In this document: positions 26,674 through 34,778 of the stretch, piece by piece
Numbering within the stretch: the stretch's first letter is position 1
Layout of the letters: every line of letters begins with the position of its first letter
DNA from: Caulobacter radicis
GTDB lineage: Bacteria > Pseudomonadota > Alphaproteobacteria > Caulobacterales > Caulobacteraceae
NCBI RefSeq assembly: GCF_003094615.1
Contig: NZ_QDKO01000032.1
Location: 186,001 to 250,000, forward strand
Direction: 5' to 3'
DNA: 64,000 bases
Notes under the pieces: generated by a model
The model's input: the letters and a program-made list of their open reading frames with translations, nothing else
Told to the model about the DNA's origin: nothing
Databases searched by the model: none
Made by a program: the position numbers and the translations under genes

Positions 26674-28335
26674 GTGCGGCAAGGCTCAACGTTAAATTGC
26701 GTGGGGGCGAGCGTGGTGTCGCGGGCTTTTGGGGTCGGTCTGGTCATGGCGGCGGCCTTGGGCGCCTTGGCCCCGGCCTGGGGGCAGGGCCCAGGCGCGC
26801 CGCCCGCGCCGGGCGCGCCGCCCGTGGTCCAGGCCGACGCGCCCGGCCGCTGGATCCGTGGCGAGAGCGAGCACTTCATCGTCTATTCCGACCGCAGCGA
26901 GGCCTTGGTCCGCCGCTACGTGACGATGCTCGAGGACTTCGACGCCATCCTGCGGCGGCTGCACGGCAAGACCGACGCCGAGACCCCGCGCAAGCTGCCG
27001 CTCTATCTGCTGTCCAGCTCGCGCGAGCTGCGGCGGGTGATCCCGAACGCCGACGAGCGCCTGCAGGGCCTCTACATGACGAGCGTCGAGGACATCTTCG
27101 TCCTGGCCATCCGCGACGACAGCAACCAGTACGACCGCAACAACGGCGATGACACGGTGCTGCACGAGTATACGCACCACTTCATGATGCAGTATTTCCC
27201 CGACGCCTATCCGGGCTGGATGGTCGAGGGGCTGGCCGAGTATTACAAGACCATCGACCTGCAGATGAAGCGGGCGCGGATCGGCGATTTCAGCCGCGGG
27301 CGGGCCCGCTCGCTGCTGGACGACAAGTGGCTGCCGATGTCGGACATCCTGTCCAAGCGCGCCACGCAGTTCGACCGCGACGACGCCCTGACCTTCTACG
27401 CCCAATCCTGGCTCCTGACCCACTACATCTGGAGTGACCGGGAGCGCCGCAAGAAGCTGCAGGACTATCTGGAGCTGGTGCGCGATCACCAGGACCCCAT
27501 GGCCAGCTGGACCAAGCTCTACGGCCAGGACTCGGCGGCCCTGGAAAAGGCGCTGCGCGGCTACATGAAGTCGCTGCCGGTGCTCGACATCCCGCGCGAG
27601 CCGCCCAAGCCGCAGATCGCCTTCACCCGCCTGCCGGCCGGCGCCGACGACCTGATCCTGGAGATCCAGCGCCTGAAGAGCGGCGTGGCAAGGGCCGAGG
27701 CGCCGGCTCTGCTGGCCAAGTTCCAGGAGATCGCGGCCAAGCGCCCCAGCGAGTTCTACAGCCGCTTGGCCCTGGCCCGGGCCGAGATCGATCTCGGCGA
27801 CCGCGCCAAGGGCGAGGCGATCCTCAAGACCCTGCTGGACGAGCGGCCCAGCGACCTGGAAGCCTTGCAGGTCATGGCCTACAGCCGGCTGGAGACCGCC
27901 CGGCGGATGGCCCGCACCCCGGCCGACCGCGACAAGGCCAAGGCCGTCTATGCCGACGCCGCGACCTATCTGGGCCGCGCCCACAAGATCGACGACGACA
28001 ACTACCTGACGCTCTATGGCTACGCCGAGACCAAGTCGATGGACCGCGAGCCGTCGCAGAACACCCTCAACGTCGTCTTCCGGGCGGCGACGATCGCGCC
28101 GCAGAACCCGGCCATCCGCACCAACGCCGCCCGCCTGTTCATCCGCGCCAAGCAATACGCGCTCGCCCGCGAGCTGCTGGAGCCGGTGGCCGGCAATCCG
28201 CACGGCGGGCCCCAGGCCAGGCGCGCGGCCCAGCTGCTGTCGACGCTCGAGGGCAAGGCCGACGGCGAGGCGCTGAAGCCCTCGACGGCCGCCGCGGCCT
28301 CGGGGGAAGGTGACAAGGACGCGCCGGGGGGGTAG
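26674..28335 (+). CDS. Exported gluzincin-like protein with C-terminal helical repeats (paralogue 2)
   Basis: A 553-residue protein from the GTG at 26674. GTG codons at 26701, 26713 and 26716 are alternatives, and the true start is not clear. It has a Sec-type signal (VSRAFGVGLVMAAALGALAPAWGQ). HEYTHHF places zinc ligands at His164 and His168, with EGLAEY (185-190) for the third. It shares its layout with the upstream gene: LEDFD near residue 87, IPNADERLQG, TFYAQSWLLTHYIWSD, then helical repeats from about 330. It ends in an Ala/Gly tail, 9 bp before prfC. Confidence 0.75.
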   Translation: MRQGSTLNCVGASVVSRAFGVGLVMAAALGALAPAWGQGPGAPPAPGAPPVVQADAPGRWIRGESEHFIVYSDRSEALVRRYVTMLEDFDAILRRLHGKTDAETPRKLPLYLLSSSRELRRVIPNADERLQGLYMTSVEDIFVLAIRDDSNQYDRNNGDDTVLHEYTHHFMMQYFPDAYPGWMVEGLAEYYKTIDLQMKRARIGDFSRGRARSLLDDKWLPMSDILSKRATQFDRDDALTFYAQSWLLTHYIWSDRERRKKLQDYLELVRDHQDPMASWTKLYGQDSAALEKALRGYMKSLPVLDIPREPPKPQIAFTRLPAGADDLILEIQRLKSGVARAEAPALLAKFQEIAAKRPSEFYSRLALARAEIDLGDRAKGEAILKTLLDERPSDLEALQVMAYSRLETARRMARTPADRDKAKAVYADAATYLGRAHKIDDDNYLTLYGYAETKSMDREPSQNTLNVVFRAATIAPQNPAIRTNAARLFIRAKQYALARELLEPVAGNPHGGPQARRAAQLLSTLEGKADGEALKPSTAAAASGEGDKDAPGG

Positions 28336-28344
28336 TTGCGCGGG

Positions 28345-29943
28345 ATGAGCACCTCTCCCGCCGCTGAAGCCGCCCGTCGGCGCACCTTCGCCATCATCAG
28401 CCACCCCGACGCCGGCAAGACGACGCTGACGGAAAACCTGCTGCTGGCCGGCGGGGCGATCCGCGCGGCCGGGGCCGTGCGCGCGCGCGGCCAGGCGCGC
28501 CGCACCCAGTCGGACTGGATGAAGATCGAGCGCGAGCGCGGGATCTCGGTGTCGGCCTCGGTGATGACGTTCGACCACGACGGCCTGATGTTCAACCTGC
28601 TGGACACCCCGGGCCACGAGGATTTCTCGGAAGACACCTACCGGACCCTGACCGCCGCGGACGCGGCCGTCATGGTGCTGGACGCCGCCAAGGGCATCGA
28701 GCCCCAGACCCTGAAGCTGTTCGAGGTGTGCCGCCTGCGCGACATCCCGATCATCACCTTCATCAACAAGATGGACCGCGAGGCCCAGGATCCGTTCGAG
28801 CTGCTCGACGAGGTGTCCTCCAAGCTGGCCCTGGACCCCGCGCCGCTCTACTGGCCGGCCGGTTCGGGCGGGCGCTTCAAGGGCATGCTCGACCTGCGCA
28901 GCCAGCAGTTCATCCCCTACGCCAAGAAGAGCTCGACCGACGAGGAGGGCCACCCCGACCCCGTCGCCTTCAACGGCAACGCCATCGTCCAGTACCTCGA
29001 CCCCGAGGAGCGCTCGGAGCTGGAAGACAACGCCATGCTGGTCACCGAGGCCGGCAAGCCGTTCGACGTGCAGAGCTTCCTCGAAGGCCACATGACGCCG
29101 GTGTTCTTCGGCTCGGCCCTGCGCCACTTCGGCGTCGACCAGCTGCTGGCCGGCATCGGCGCCTACGCGCCCGCGCCCAAGCCCGCCAAGGCCAGCAAGG
29201 CCGGGGCCGAGACCCACGTCGCCCCGGGCGACAACGAGGTTTCCGGCTTCGTCTTCAAGGTCCAGGCCAACATGGACCCCAATCACCGCGACCGGATCGC
29301 CTTCCTGCGCCTGACCAGCGGCCGCTTCACGCGCGGCATGAAGCTGAAGGCCCAGAACACCGGCAAGGCCATGAGCGTCAACGCGCCGATCATGTTCTTC
29401 GCCAGCGACCGCGAGCTGGCGGAAGACGCCTTCGCCGGCGACGTGATCGGCATTCCGAACCACGGCGTCCTGCGGGTGGGCGACAGCCTGTCGGAGACCG
29501 GCAGCCTGCGCTTCGCCGGCCTGCCCAACTTCGCCCCGGAAATCCTGCGCCGCGTGCGCGTCAAGGATCCGCTGAAGGCCAAGCACCTGAAGAAGGCCCT
29601 GGAGGGCCTGGCCGAGGAAGGCGTCACCCAGCTGTTCCGCCCGATGATCGGTTCGGACTTCATCGTCGGCGCCGTCGGCCAGCTGCAGTTCGAGGTCATG
29701 GCCGACCGCCTGGGCAACGAGTACCAGCTGGACGTGATCTTCGAGGCCAGCCCGTATGCCGAGGCTCGCTGGCTGGTCGGCGAGCGCGCCGACGTCGAGG
29801 ACTTCGAGAACAAGCACAAGTCGGCCATGGGCCGCGACATCGACGACCAGCCGGTGTTCCTGGGCAAGAGCGCCTGGGAGATCGGCTATGTCGCCGAGCG
29901 CTATCCGAAGGTGCGCTTCGAGCGGACCAGGGAACGGGGCTAG
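28345..29943 (+). CDS. prfC: Peptide chain release factor 3
   Basis: A 532-residue translational GTPase that recycles RF1 and RF2 from the ribosome. G1 is HPDAGKTT (20-27), G3 is DTPGHEDF and G4 is NKMD. RF3 features follow: SDWMKIERERGISV, then domains II and III with GSDFIVGAVGQLQFEVMADRL. I chose the ATG at 28345; the frame is open three codons upstream from a TTG. Its stop overlaps the stop of the convergent gene in CTAG. Confidence 0.96.
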   Translation: MSTSPAAEAARRRTFAIISHPDAGKTTLTENLLLAGGAIRAAGAVRARGQARRTQSDWMKIERERGISVSASVMTFDHDGLMFNLLDTPGHEDFSEDTYRTLTAADAAVMVLDAAKGIEPQTLKLFEVCRLRDIPIITFINKMDREAQDPFELLDEVSSKLALDPAPLYWPAGSGGRFKGMLDLRSQQFIPYAKKSSTDEEGHPDPVAFNGNAIVQYLDPEERSELEDNAMLVTEAGKPFDVQSFLEGHMTPVFFGSALRHFGVDQLLAGIGAYAPAPKPAKASKAGAETHVAPGDNEVSGFVFKVQANMDPNHRDRIAFLRLTSGRFTRGMKLKAQNTGKAMSVNAPIMFFASDRELAEDAFAGDVIGIPNHGVLRVGDSLSETGSLRFAGLPNFAPEILRRVRVKDPLKAKHLKKALEGLAEEGVTQLFRPMIGSDFIVGAVGQLQFEVMADRLGNEYQLDVIFEASPYAEARWLVGERADVEDFENKHKSAMGRDIDDQPVFLGKSAWEIGYVAERYPKVRFERTRERG

Positions 29944-30755
29944 CCCGGACCGGCCTCGGCCGCCTTCAGGCGCTGATAGACGGTCTGGATTTCCGGGTCG
30001 GTCGGCGAGATGGCGTAGGCCTTGGCCGCCGCGCGGCGCGCCTCGACCAGGTCGGGCGGGGCGCCGCCCTTGCGCTCGAAGCGGTCGATCCAGGCGGCCG
30101 CCTCCACCGTCGCCAGCATGGCGATCTCGGTCTGGGAGGCGGGCGCCTTGGAGCGCCAGAAGTCCCGCGCCGTCTCGATCGCCCGGTTGGGGTGGCCGCC
30201 CTGGCGCTGGAACCAGGCCAGGTGCAGGGCGATGTCCGACCACGGCGCGCCGCAGGAATTGGCCAGTTCGCGCCACGACTGGGCCAGCTGTGCGCCCTGG
30301 CGGTGCAGTTCATTCCGCTTCAGCGCCCGCACCCACGGACCGCGCAGGGCGCGCTCGGGCAGCTTGCCGTCGCGACGGGCCATCTCGGCGGCGTGGACGG
30401 CCTCCAGGTCGGCGACCGAGGCGAAGGGCCTGGGATATTCGGGGCCGAGTTCGTCGCGCATCTTCTGGTGAACGCGTTCCTGCGGCGAGACGGCGGCCCT
30501 GACCGCCGCGACGGCGGGATGATCGGGCTTCGGCGCCACCAGCAGGCCGTCGAGCAGCCGCCCGAACGGAAACCGCACGCGCCCCTTCGGCCCGCCGCAC
30601 ACCAGCGTCTGGCGGGCGAGATCGACTTCCAGGATCGGCAGGGGCTCGTCGGCCTCGCCGTCGTCCAGCGCGCAGCCGGCCAGCAGGCCTGGGTCGGCCG
30701 CGTCGCTTTTCAGCCAGCGTTGCAGCAGGCGCCCGTCGATCTCCACTTCACTCAC
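29940..30755 (-). CDS. Soluble protein of unknown function with a helical C-terminal half
   Basis: A 271-residue protein that starts at the GTG at 30755 (VSEVEIDGRLLQRW). GGAG lies 9 bases upstream. The N-terminal part has beta-like segments (EPLPILEVDLARQTLVCGGPKGRVRF). The C-terminal half is helical with TPR-like pattern (AWIDRFERKGGAPPDLVEARRAAAKAYAISPTDPEIQTVYQRL). I recognise no family. It lies 17 bp after a secreted-protein gene, probably in one operon. Confidence 0.7.
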   Translation of the reverse strand: MSEVEIDGRLLQRWLKSDAADPGLLAGCALDDGEADEPLPILEVDLARQTLVCGGPKGRVRFPFGRLLDGLLVAPKPDHPAVAAVRAAVSPQERVHQKMRDELGPEYPRPFASVADLEAVHAAEMARRDGKLPERALRGPWVRALKRNELHRQGAQLAQSWRELANSCGAPWSDIALHLAWFQRQGGHPNRAIETARDFWRSKAPASQTEIAMLATVEAAAWIDRFERKGGAPPDLVEARRAAAKAYAISPTDPEIQTVYQRLKAAEAGPG

Positions 30756-30772
30756 GCTATGGTCTCCAGGCG

Positions 30773-31948
30773 TCACGAGACGGGATTTCGTCCGTGCAGA
30801 TATGGCCTGTCGCGGGCGGCGTCGACCCTCAGCGGCGGGTCTTCGTCGCGCCGCCCCGTCCACCGATCCGTATCGCCGAGGCCCTTGCCGAGCCAGGCCA
30901 GCACCCGGTCCACCGGGATCGGGTCGGCAGGCGTCAGGCGCAGCTGGCTGACGAGATCGCCGGGGCGCACCTTGCCGTCGACGATCGGCAGGATGCGAGC
31001 GTCGGCGCCGTACCAGTCCCAGCCGAACGGCGACCAGTCGCCGGGCACGGCCTTCAGGGCCAGGTAGCGGCGCGGCGGATCGCCAGGGCGGCAGGGCAGG
31101 GCTGGGCCCACCAGTTCCGAGCCGAACAGGTCGAGCGGCAGGTCCATCGATGCGATCCTGTGACCGCCGACCAGACGCGGGCGGCAGGACGGGGCCGAAA
31201 CCTCGTAGATCGCCCCGTCCGAGAAGCGGCCGAAGAGCTCGGCTGGCGAGACGCTCAGGCGCACGTCCGCGTCGCGGACCCCGGCGCGCAGTTTCCGCAG
31301 GCGCTGGACCAGCAGGTCGCTATCGCCGCCGCCGCGATTGACGGGCTCCCAATGATCGATCTCGCTCCGTTCGTTCAGGAACACGAGGTAGTCCAGAGCT
31401 GGGTCGAGGATCGGACGCGAGATGGTCCCGTCGCTGACGCGCGGCCTGTCGAACACGCCCTCGACATCCAGCTGGCGATCATTGATGCGGCCGCGGTGCA
31501 GGAACAGGAAGCCGGCGTGGCGTCCCGCCGCCCGCTTGGCGTCGAGGTCGTAGGCGTGGATCCACAGATCGGGTCGCTCGCGCTGCATGAAAGCCGGATC
31601 CAGCGGATAGTCGTGCCGGAACCTGGCGGGCATGGTTCGGGGCGGGGCGCCCTTCAGCGTCTCGACTACCTCGAGGCGATAGCGGCGGGAGCGTTCGCGC
31701 TCGCCGCAGTAGTCGCCCGATCCTTCCCGTCCGAACGAGCCCCACGACAGCAGCGAGACCAGCCAGCAGGGCGGGTTCCATGCGGCCTTGGGGCGGACCA
31801 GCGCCACCGCCGTCGCCTGGCGATATTCGGCGACGCCTGCCGGGGTCAGCACCTGCTCCAGGCTCGGCGGCTCGCTGACGAGCATCGCCGCGGCCGGCGA
31901 CGCCACGGCCAGCGCGACCGCCAGCACCATCCCCCGCAATAGCCGCAC
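30773..31948 (-). CDS. Exported protein of unknown function
   Basis: A 391-residue secreted protein. The signal peptide is MRLLRGMVLAVALAVASPAAA. The mature protein is beta-rich and Arg/Asp-rich, with an early pair of Cys (PPCWLVSLL...GSGDYCGERER). It has no catalytic signature I can name. The C-terminus is GRNPVS. It starts a two-gene unit with the soluble protein 17 bp downstream. Likely periplasmic or surface-exposed. Confidence 0.72.
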   Translation of the reverse strand: MRLLRGMVLAVALAVASPAAAMLVSEPPSLEQVLTPAGVAEYRQATAVALVRPKAAWNPPCWLVSLLSWGSFGREGSGDYCGERERSRRYRLEVVETLKGAPPRTMPARFRHDYPLDPAFMQRERPDLWIHAYDLDAKRAAGRHAGFLFLHRGRINDRQLDVEGVFDRPRVSDGTISRPILDPALDYLVFLNERSEIDHWEPVNRGGGDSDLLVQRLRKLRAGVRDADVRLSVSPAELFGRFSDGAIYEVSAPSCRPRLVGGHRIASMDLPLDLFGSELVGPALPCRPGDPPRRYLALKAVPGDWSPFGWDWYGADARILPIVDGKVRPGDLVSQLRLTPADPIPVDRVLAWLGKGLGDTDRWTGRRDEDPPLRVDAARDRPYLHGRNPVS

Positions 31949-32019
31949 GGCCAGGCCTCCCCCGCTCGATAGAGTGGGAAGGTTACGGGTGTAAAATGCG
32001 CAAGGTCAAGCGCGCTGGA

Positions 32020-33231
32020 TCACCCCTTCTTCAGCCCGTAGTCCCGCGCCATCTGGCGGTAGAGCTCCATGAAGGCGTTGGCGTCGTAGCGGCCGCCGTG
32101 CTCGGTCTTTTCGGGATGCGGCGGCGGGGCGCCGGCGATCTGGGCGCCGGGGGCCTCGGCGGCGTTGATGCCCTGCGACAGCAGGTTGGGGCGCGGGCCC
32201 TCGCCGGCGTTCTTGCCGTCCTGGTCGAAGATCGCCTCCTGGTGGCGGGTCGGCTCCCAGATGAACGTGCCCCAGCCGCGCTGGCCCGGCGCATCGAACA
32301 CCAGGTCGTTCACGTAGCGCTTCCGGCTGGAGTATTCGGCCACGTAGAAGCCGTGGTCGCGGTAGCGCTCGCCAAAGCGCGCGAAGGTATTGGCCCAATC
32401 GCCCTCGGCCGCCTGCTGGTAGCAGGAGAAGCCGGTGGCGTCGAAGCGCACGCCGCGCGCCAAGAGGCTGTCCATCCAGTGGCTGACGATCGTCCAGTGA
32501 CGGCCCAGGTGGTTGTGCAGGCTGGTCTTGACGCCCGGAACCGTCTCGCGCGAGGCGTCCAGCCCGGCGCTCAGCAGCCTGGCCAGCTTGTCGAAGCCGC
32601 CGGCGTCGGGAACGTTCAGGTGCACCGCGTCGGTGGCCGGGTTGCCGGTGGGAACGGGCAGGGGCACGCGGCCGTCGGGCCACAGCGTGCCGAAGGTGAT
32701 CTCGTTGCCGATCACCACCATGTCGGGCCTGGCGCCGGCCTTGACCAGCGCGCCCAGCACCTGGCGGGTATGGTCGCCGACCGCCTTGACCAGGGCGTCG
32801 AACGAAAGGTCCTTCCAGGCGGCTGGCTTGCCCTGCTTCTGCGGGTCGGCCCAGGTGTCGCTGTAGTGGAAGCTGATCGTCAGGTGCATGCCGGCGGCCT
32901 TGATCCGCCTGGCCATGGCGACGGTCTGGCCCAGGCCCGCCCACGGGTCGGTCTTGCGCTGGGCCGAGTAGCCGTTCTCGGGATTGACGAAGACGCGGAT
33001 CTTGATGGCGTTGAAGCCGGCCTCGTCCAGGATCGCCAGAATGTCCTGCCGGCGGCCATTGGCGAAGAACTGCGCGCCGTCGGCCTCGTCCTGCGGGATC
33101 CAGGTGATGTCGGCGCCCAGCAGGAACGGGCCGGGGCGGGCGCCCGGCGTGGCGGCCAGGGCCACGGGCGCGGCCGAGAGCAGGGGCAGGGCGGTCAGGC
33201 CCGCGGCGAAGGCGCGGCGGTCGAGGGTCAT
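32020..33231 (-). CDS. Arabinogalactan endo-beta-1,4-galactanase (GH53)
   Basis: A 403-residue exported glycoside hydrolase that should cut beta-1,4-galactan of pectin. A Tat-type signal (LDRRAFAAGLTALPLLSAAPVALA) covers residues 3-26. The family pattern is FLLGADITWIPQDEADG at the start of the barrel, acid/base Glu177 in VVIGNEITFG, and nucleophile Glu299 in YVAEYS. A ribosome site GGAGGAAG precedes the ATG. Plant-polymer breakdown agrees with the GH43 enzyme at 45.8 kb. An imperfect dyad lies in its promoter region. Confidence 0.92.
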   Translation of the reverse strand: MTLDRRAFAAGLTALPLLSAAPVALAATPGARPGPFLLGADITWIPQDEADGAQFFANGRRQDILAILDEAGFNAIKIRVFVNPENGYSAQRKTDPWAGLGQTVAMARRIKAAGMHLTISFHYSDTWADPQKQGKPAAWKDLSFDALVKAVGDHTRQVLGALVKAGARPDMVVIGNEITFGTLWPDGRVPLPVPTGNPATDAVHLNVPDAGGFDKLARLLSAGLDASRETVPGVKTSLHNHLGRHWTIVSHWMDSLLARGVRFDATGFSCYQQAAEGDWANTFARFGERYRDHGFYVAEYSSRKRYVNDLVFDAPGQRGWGTFIWEPTRHQEAIFDQDGKNAGEGPRPNLLSQGINAAEAPGAQIAGAPPPHPEKTEHGGRYDANAFMELYRQMARDYGLKKG

Positions 33232-33275
33232 CGGCGGCTTCCTCCAGGGACCGCCTGTGTGCGCGGTCTCATTAT

Positions 33276-33292
33276 TTGAGATATCGTTTCAA
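33276..33292 (-). promoter_or_regulatory. Imperfect dyad in the GH53 promoter region
   Basis: TTGAGATATCGTTTCAA is an imperfect palindrome with TTGA/TCAA ends. It lies 45 bp upstream of the galactanase start, in an AT-rich patch that suits a promoter. A repressor of the carbohydrate-utilisation type could bind. I do not name one. Confidence 0.35.
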
Positions 33293-33400
33293 TATGTATC
33301 CTAAGGGCAATGCGCGCCAAAAGGGAAGGGCGCAGTCGGGCTGGCGGCGGCCTCGCCAGCCGCTATAGGGAGGAACGTTCGCAACCGGAGCCGTCCCCGC

Positions 33401-33778
33401 ATGACCCGCCAGCTCGCCATCGGCCTCGTGGCCCACGACGACAAGAAGGCCGACCTCGTGGCCTGGGCCAAGGCGAACGCGGCCTTCCTGGAGAAGAGCA
33501 TCCTCTACGGCACCGGCACCACCGGCGGCCGGGTGCTCGAGGCCTTGCCGCAGCTGCAACTGACCCGCCTCAAGAGCGGTCCCCTGGGCGGCGACCAGCA
33601 ACTGGGCGCGATGATCGCCGAGGGGCGGCTGGATATCCTGATCTTCTTCGTCGACCCGCTGTCGCCCCAGCCGCACGACGTCGACGTCAAGGCGCTGATC
33701 CGCCTGGCGACGCTGGCCGACATCCCGTTCGCCTGCAACCCGGCGACGGCGACGCTGGTGGTGAAGGGGTTGGGGTAA
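33401..33778 (+). CDS. mgsA: Methylglyoxal synthase
   Basis: A 125-residue enzyme converting dihydroxyacetone phosphate to methylglyoxal. The family features are VAHDDKKADLVAW (10-22), GTGTTGGRV, SGPLGGDQQLGAMIAEG, and PHDVDVKALIRLA. The catalytic Asp lies in GRLDILIFFVDPLSPQPHDVD. The enzyme bleeds off sugar phosphates when phosphate is limiting. The gene is single and ends next to a family B repeat. Confidence 0.95.
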   Translation: MTRQLAIGLVAHDDKKADLVAWAKANAAFLEKSILYGTGTTGGRVLEALPQLQLTRLKSGPLGGDQQLGAMIAEGRLDILIFFVDPLSPQPHDVDVKALIRLATLADIPFACNPATATLVVKGLG

Positions 33779-33781
33779 CGA

Positions 33782-33907
33782 ACCTCCCCCTGTGGGGGAG
33801 GCGGCCGAAGGCCGGAGGGGGGAGTTTTCAGCTGGCAGGGCGCTGGTTGGCCCCGTAGCCACGCCCCCCACCGATCGCTACGCGATCGCCTCCCCCCCGG
33901 GGGGAGG
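33782..33907. repeat. Family B intergenic inverted repeat, copy 1
   Basis: The left end ACCTCCCCCTGTGGGGGAGG, followed by CGGCCGAAGGCCGG, is partly mirrored by a right end ...GATCGCTACGCGATCGCCTCCCCCCCGGGGGGAGG. The right half differs more from copies 2 and 3 (38937-39069 and 41743-41859). It lies between the mgsA gene and a convergent gene. Confidence 0.75.
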
Positions 33908-33918
33908 TCCCTTCCGGT

Positions 33919-34404
33919 TCACCCCGGAAACTTCATCAGGTTCGGCTTGGGGATCGCGGCCTTGAAGCTGCCGCGGCTCTTGGACGTGTCCAGGCCGAAC
34001 TCGGCCCAGGCGGCCAGGAAGCCGGTCTGCGGCGCGCTGGTCGCCAGCGGAGCCAGGTTCAGCACCGGACGCGCGGCGACCAGGGCGCGGGCGGCGGCCC
34101 AGGCTTCCGGCTCGGCCGTGGCGTAGGCGCCGTCGCTGCTGACCAGTTCGCCGGCCAGGGCCGGATCGGCGAAGTGCAGCGTCACGGCCGTGTCGGCCGG
34201 CAGGTCCGACAGGCTGGTCAGCGCCTCGATCAGGGCCGACAGGCTCATCTTGGCCAGGCTGGTCCGTCGCTCGCCGCCGGCGGCGCCCTTGATCGCGGCC
34301 GCGCCCGACTCGCCGTCCATCTTCCGTACGAACGCCCAGCCGCCATAGCCAGGATCCTGCTTGCAGAGGGCGGCGGTCCAGAGGGTCAAGGCAGGGCTGG
34401 TCAT
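33919..34404 (-). CDS. RNase H-like protein lacking the acidic catalytic set
   Basis: A 161-residue protein whose layout recalls RNase HI: an LTLWTAALC first strand, then GYGGWAFVRK, a helix (LAKMSLSALIEALTSL) and DTAVTLHFADPALA. The usual first Asp is replaced (TLWTAA), and the Glu of the helix is Ser/Leu. If it is an RNase H fold it is probably inactive. The likeness is by eye and moderate. AGGAAAC lies upstream of the ATG. Confidence 0.55.
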   Translation of the reverse strand: MTSPALTLWTAALCKQDPGYGGWAFVRKMDGESGAAAIKGAAGGERRTSLAKMSLSALIEALTSLSDLPADTAVTLHFADPALAGELVSSDGAYATAEPEAWAAARALVAARPVLNLAPLATSAPQTGFLAAWAEFGLDTSKSRGSFKAAIPKPNLMKFPG

Positions 34405-34447
34405 GGCCGTTTCCTAGCGCCTGGCGCGCCGATCCGCCATCCCGCCT

Positions 34448-34463
34448 GTTCACGAACGTGAAC
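34448..34463. promoter_or_regulatory. GTTCAC...GTGAAC dyad
   Basis: GTTCACGAACGTGAAC is palindromic outside its central four bases. It lies 44 bp upstream of the RNase H-like gene start (34404) and about 315 bp upstream of the helical-repeat gene. An operator is possible. The regulator is unknown. Confidence 0.35.
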
Positions 34464-34493
34464 GAAATGTAAACAAGGTGCTAAATCTTAGAG

Positions 34494-34690
34494 TTAACGT
34501 CATTTTTATACTAGTGAACGCCGTTATAAATTGTGCGATCGCACCATCCACTGGTTGTGCGCCGATCAAGCAAAAAGCGTGCCAAAATGGGTCAAAATCC
34601 CCGATTTCCCGGCCGCGACGGCGATCAAAGTTAATGTGATCTAAATATTCGTGGTTAACGACAGATTCAGACCTGTTAACCCCTTGTTAA
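34494..34690 (+). promoter_or_regulatory. AT-rich region with a cluster of CtrA-type sites
   Basis: A perfect TTAA-CCCCTTG-TTAA lies at 34676-34690. Near matches are TTAA-N7-TAAA (34631-34645), TTAA-N7-TTCA (34655-34669, containing a GATTC) and TTAA-N7-TTTA (34494-34508). All lie in a 374-bp gene-free gap (34405-34778) that is far richer in A/T than its surroundings. No other gene is found there. GANTC is the CcrM methylation site in this group. Confidence 0.6.
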
Positions 34691-34778
34691 GAGCGTTGGC
34701 TCCGGTTTTGCTGATCTCGCGTCAAATCCATCCCGGCCGTGCCGAGGTGGGACGATCCCGGTGCGGAGTACGCGAGCG

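Noticed and set aside
26692..30276. A very long open frame on the minus strand (1194 codons) across the two zincin genes and prfC
   Set aside because: It is antisense to three well-supported genes and has no domain, start signal or low-complexity-free segment. Long antisense frames are common in very GC-rich DNA.
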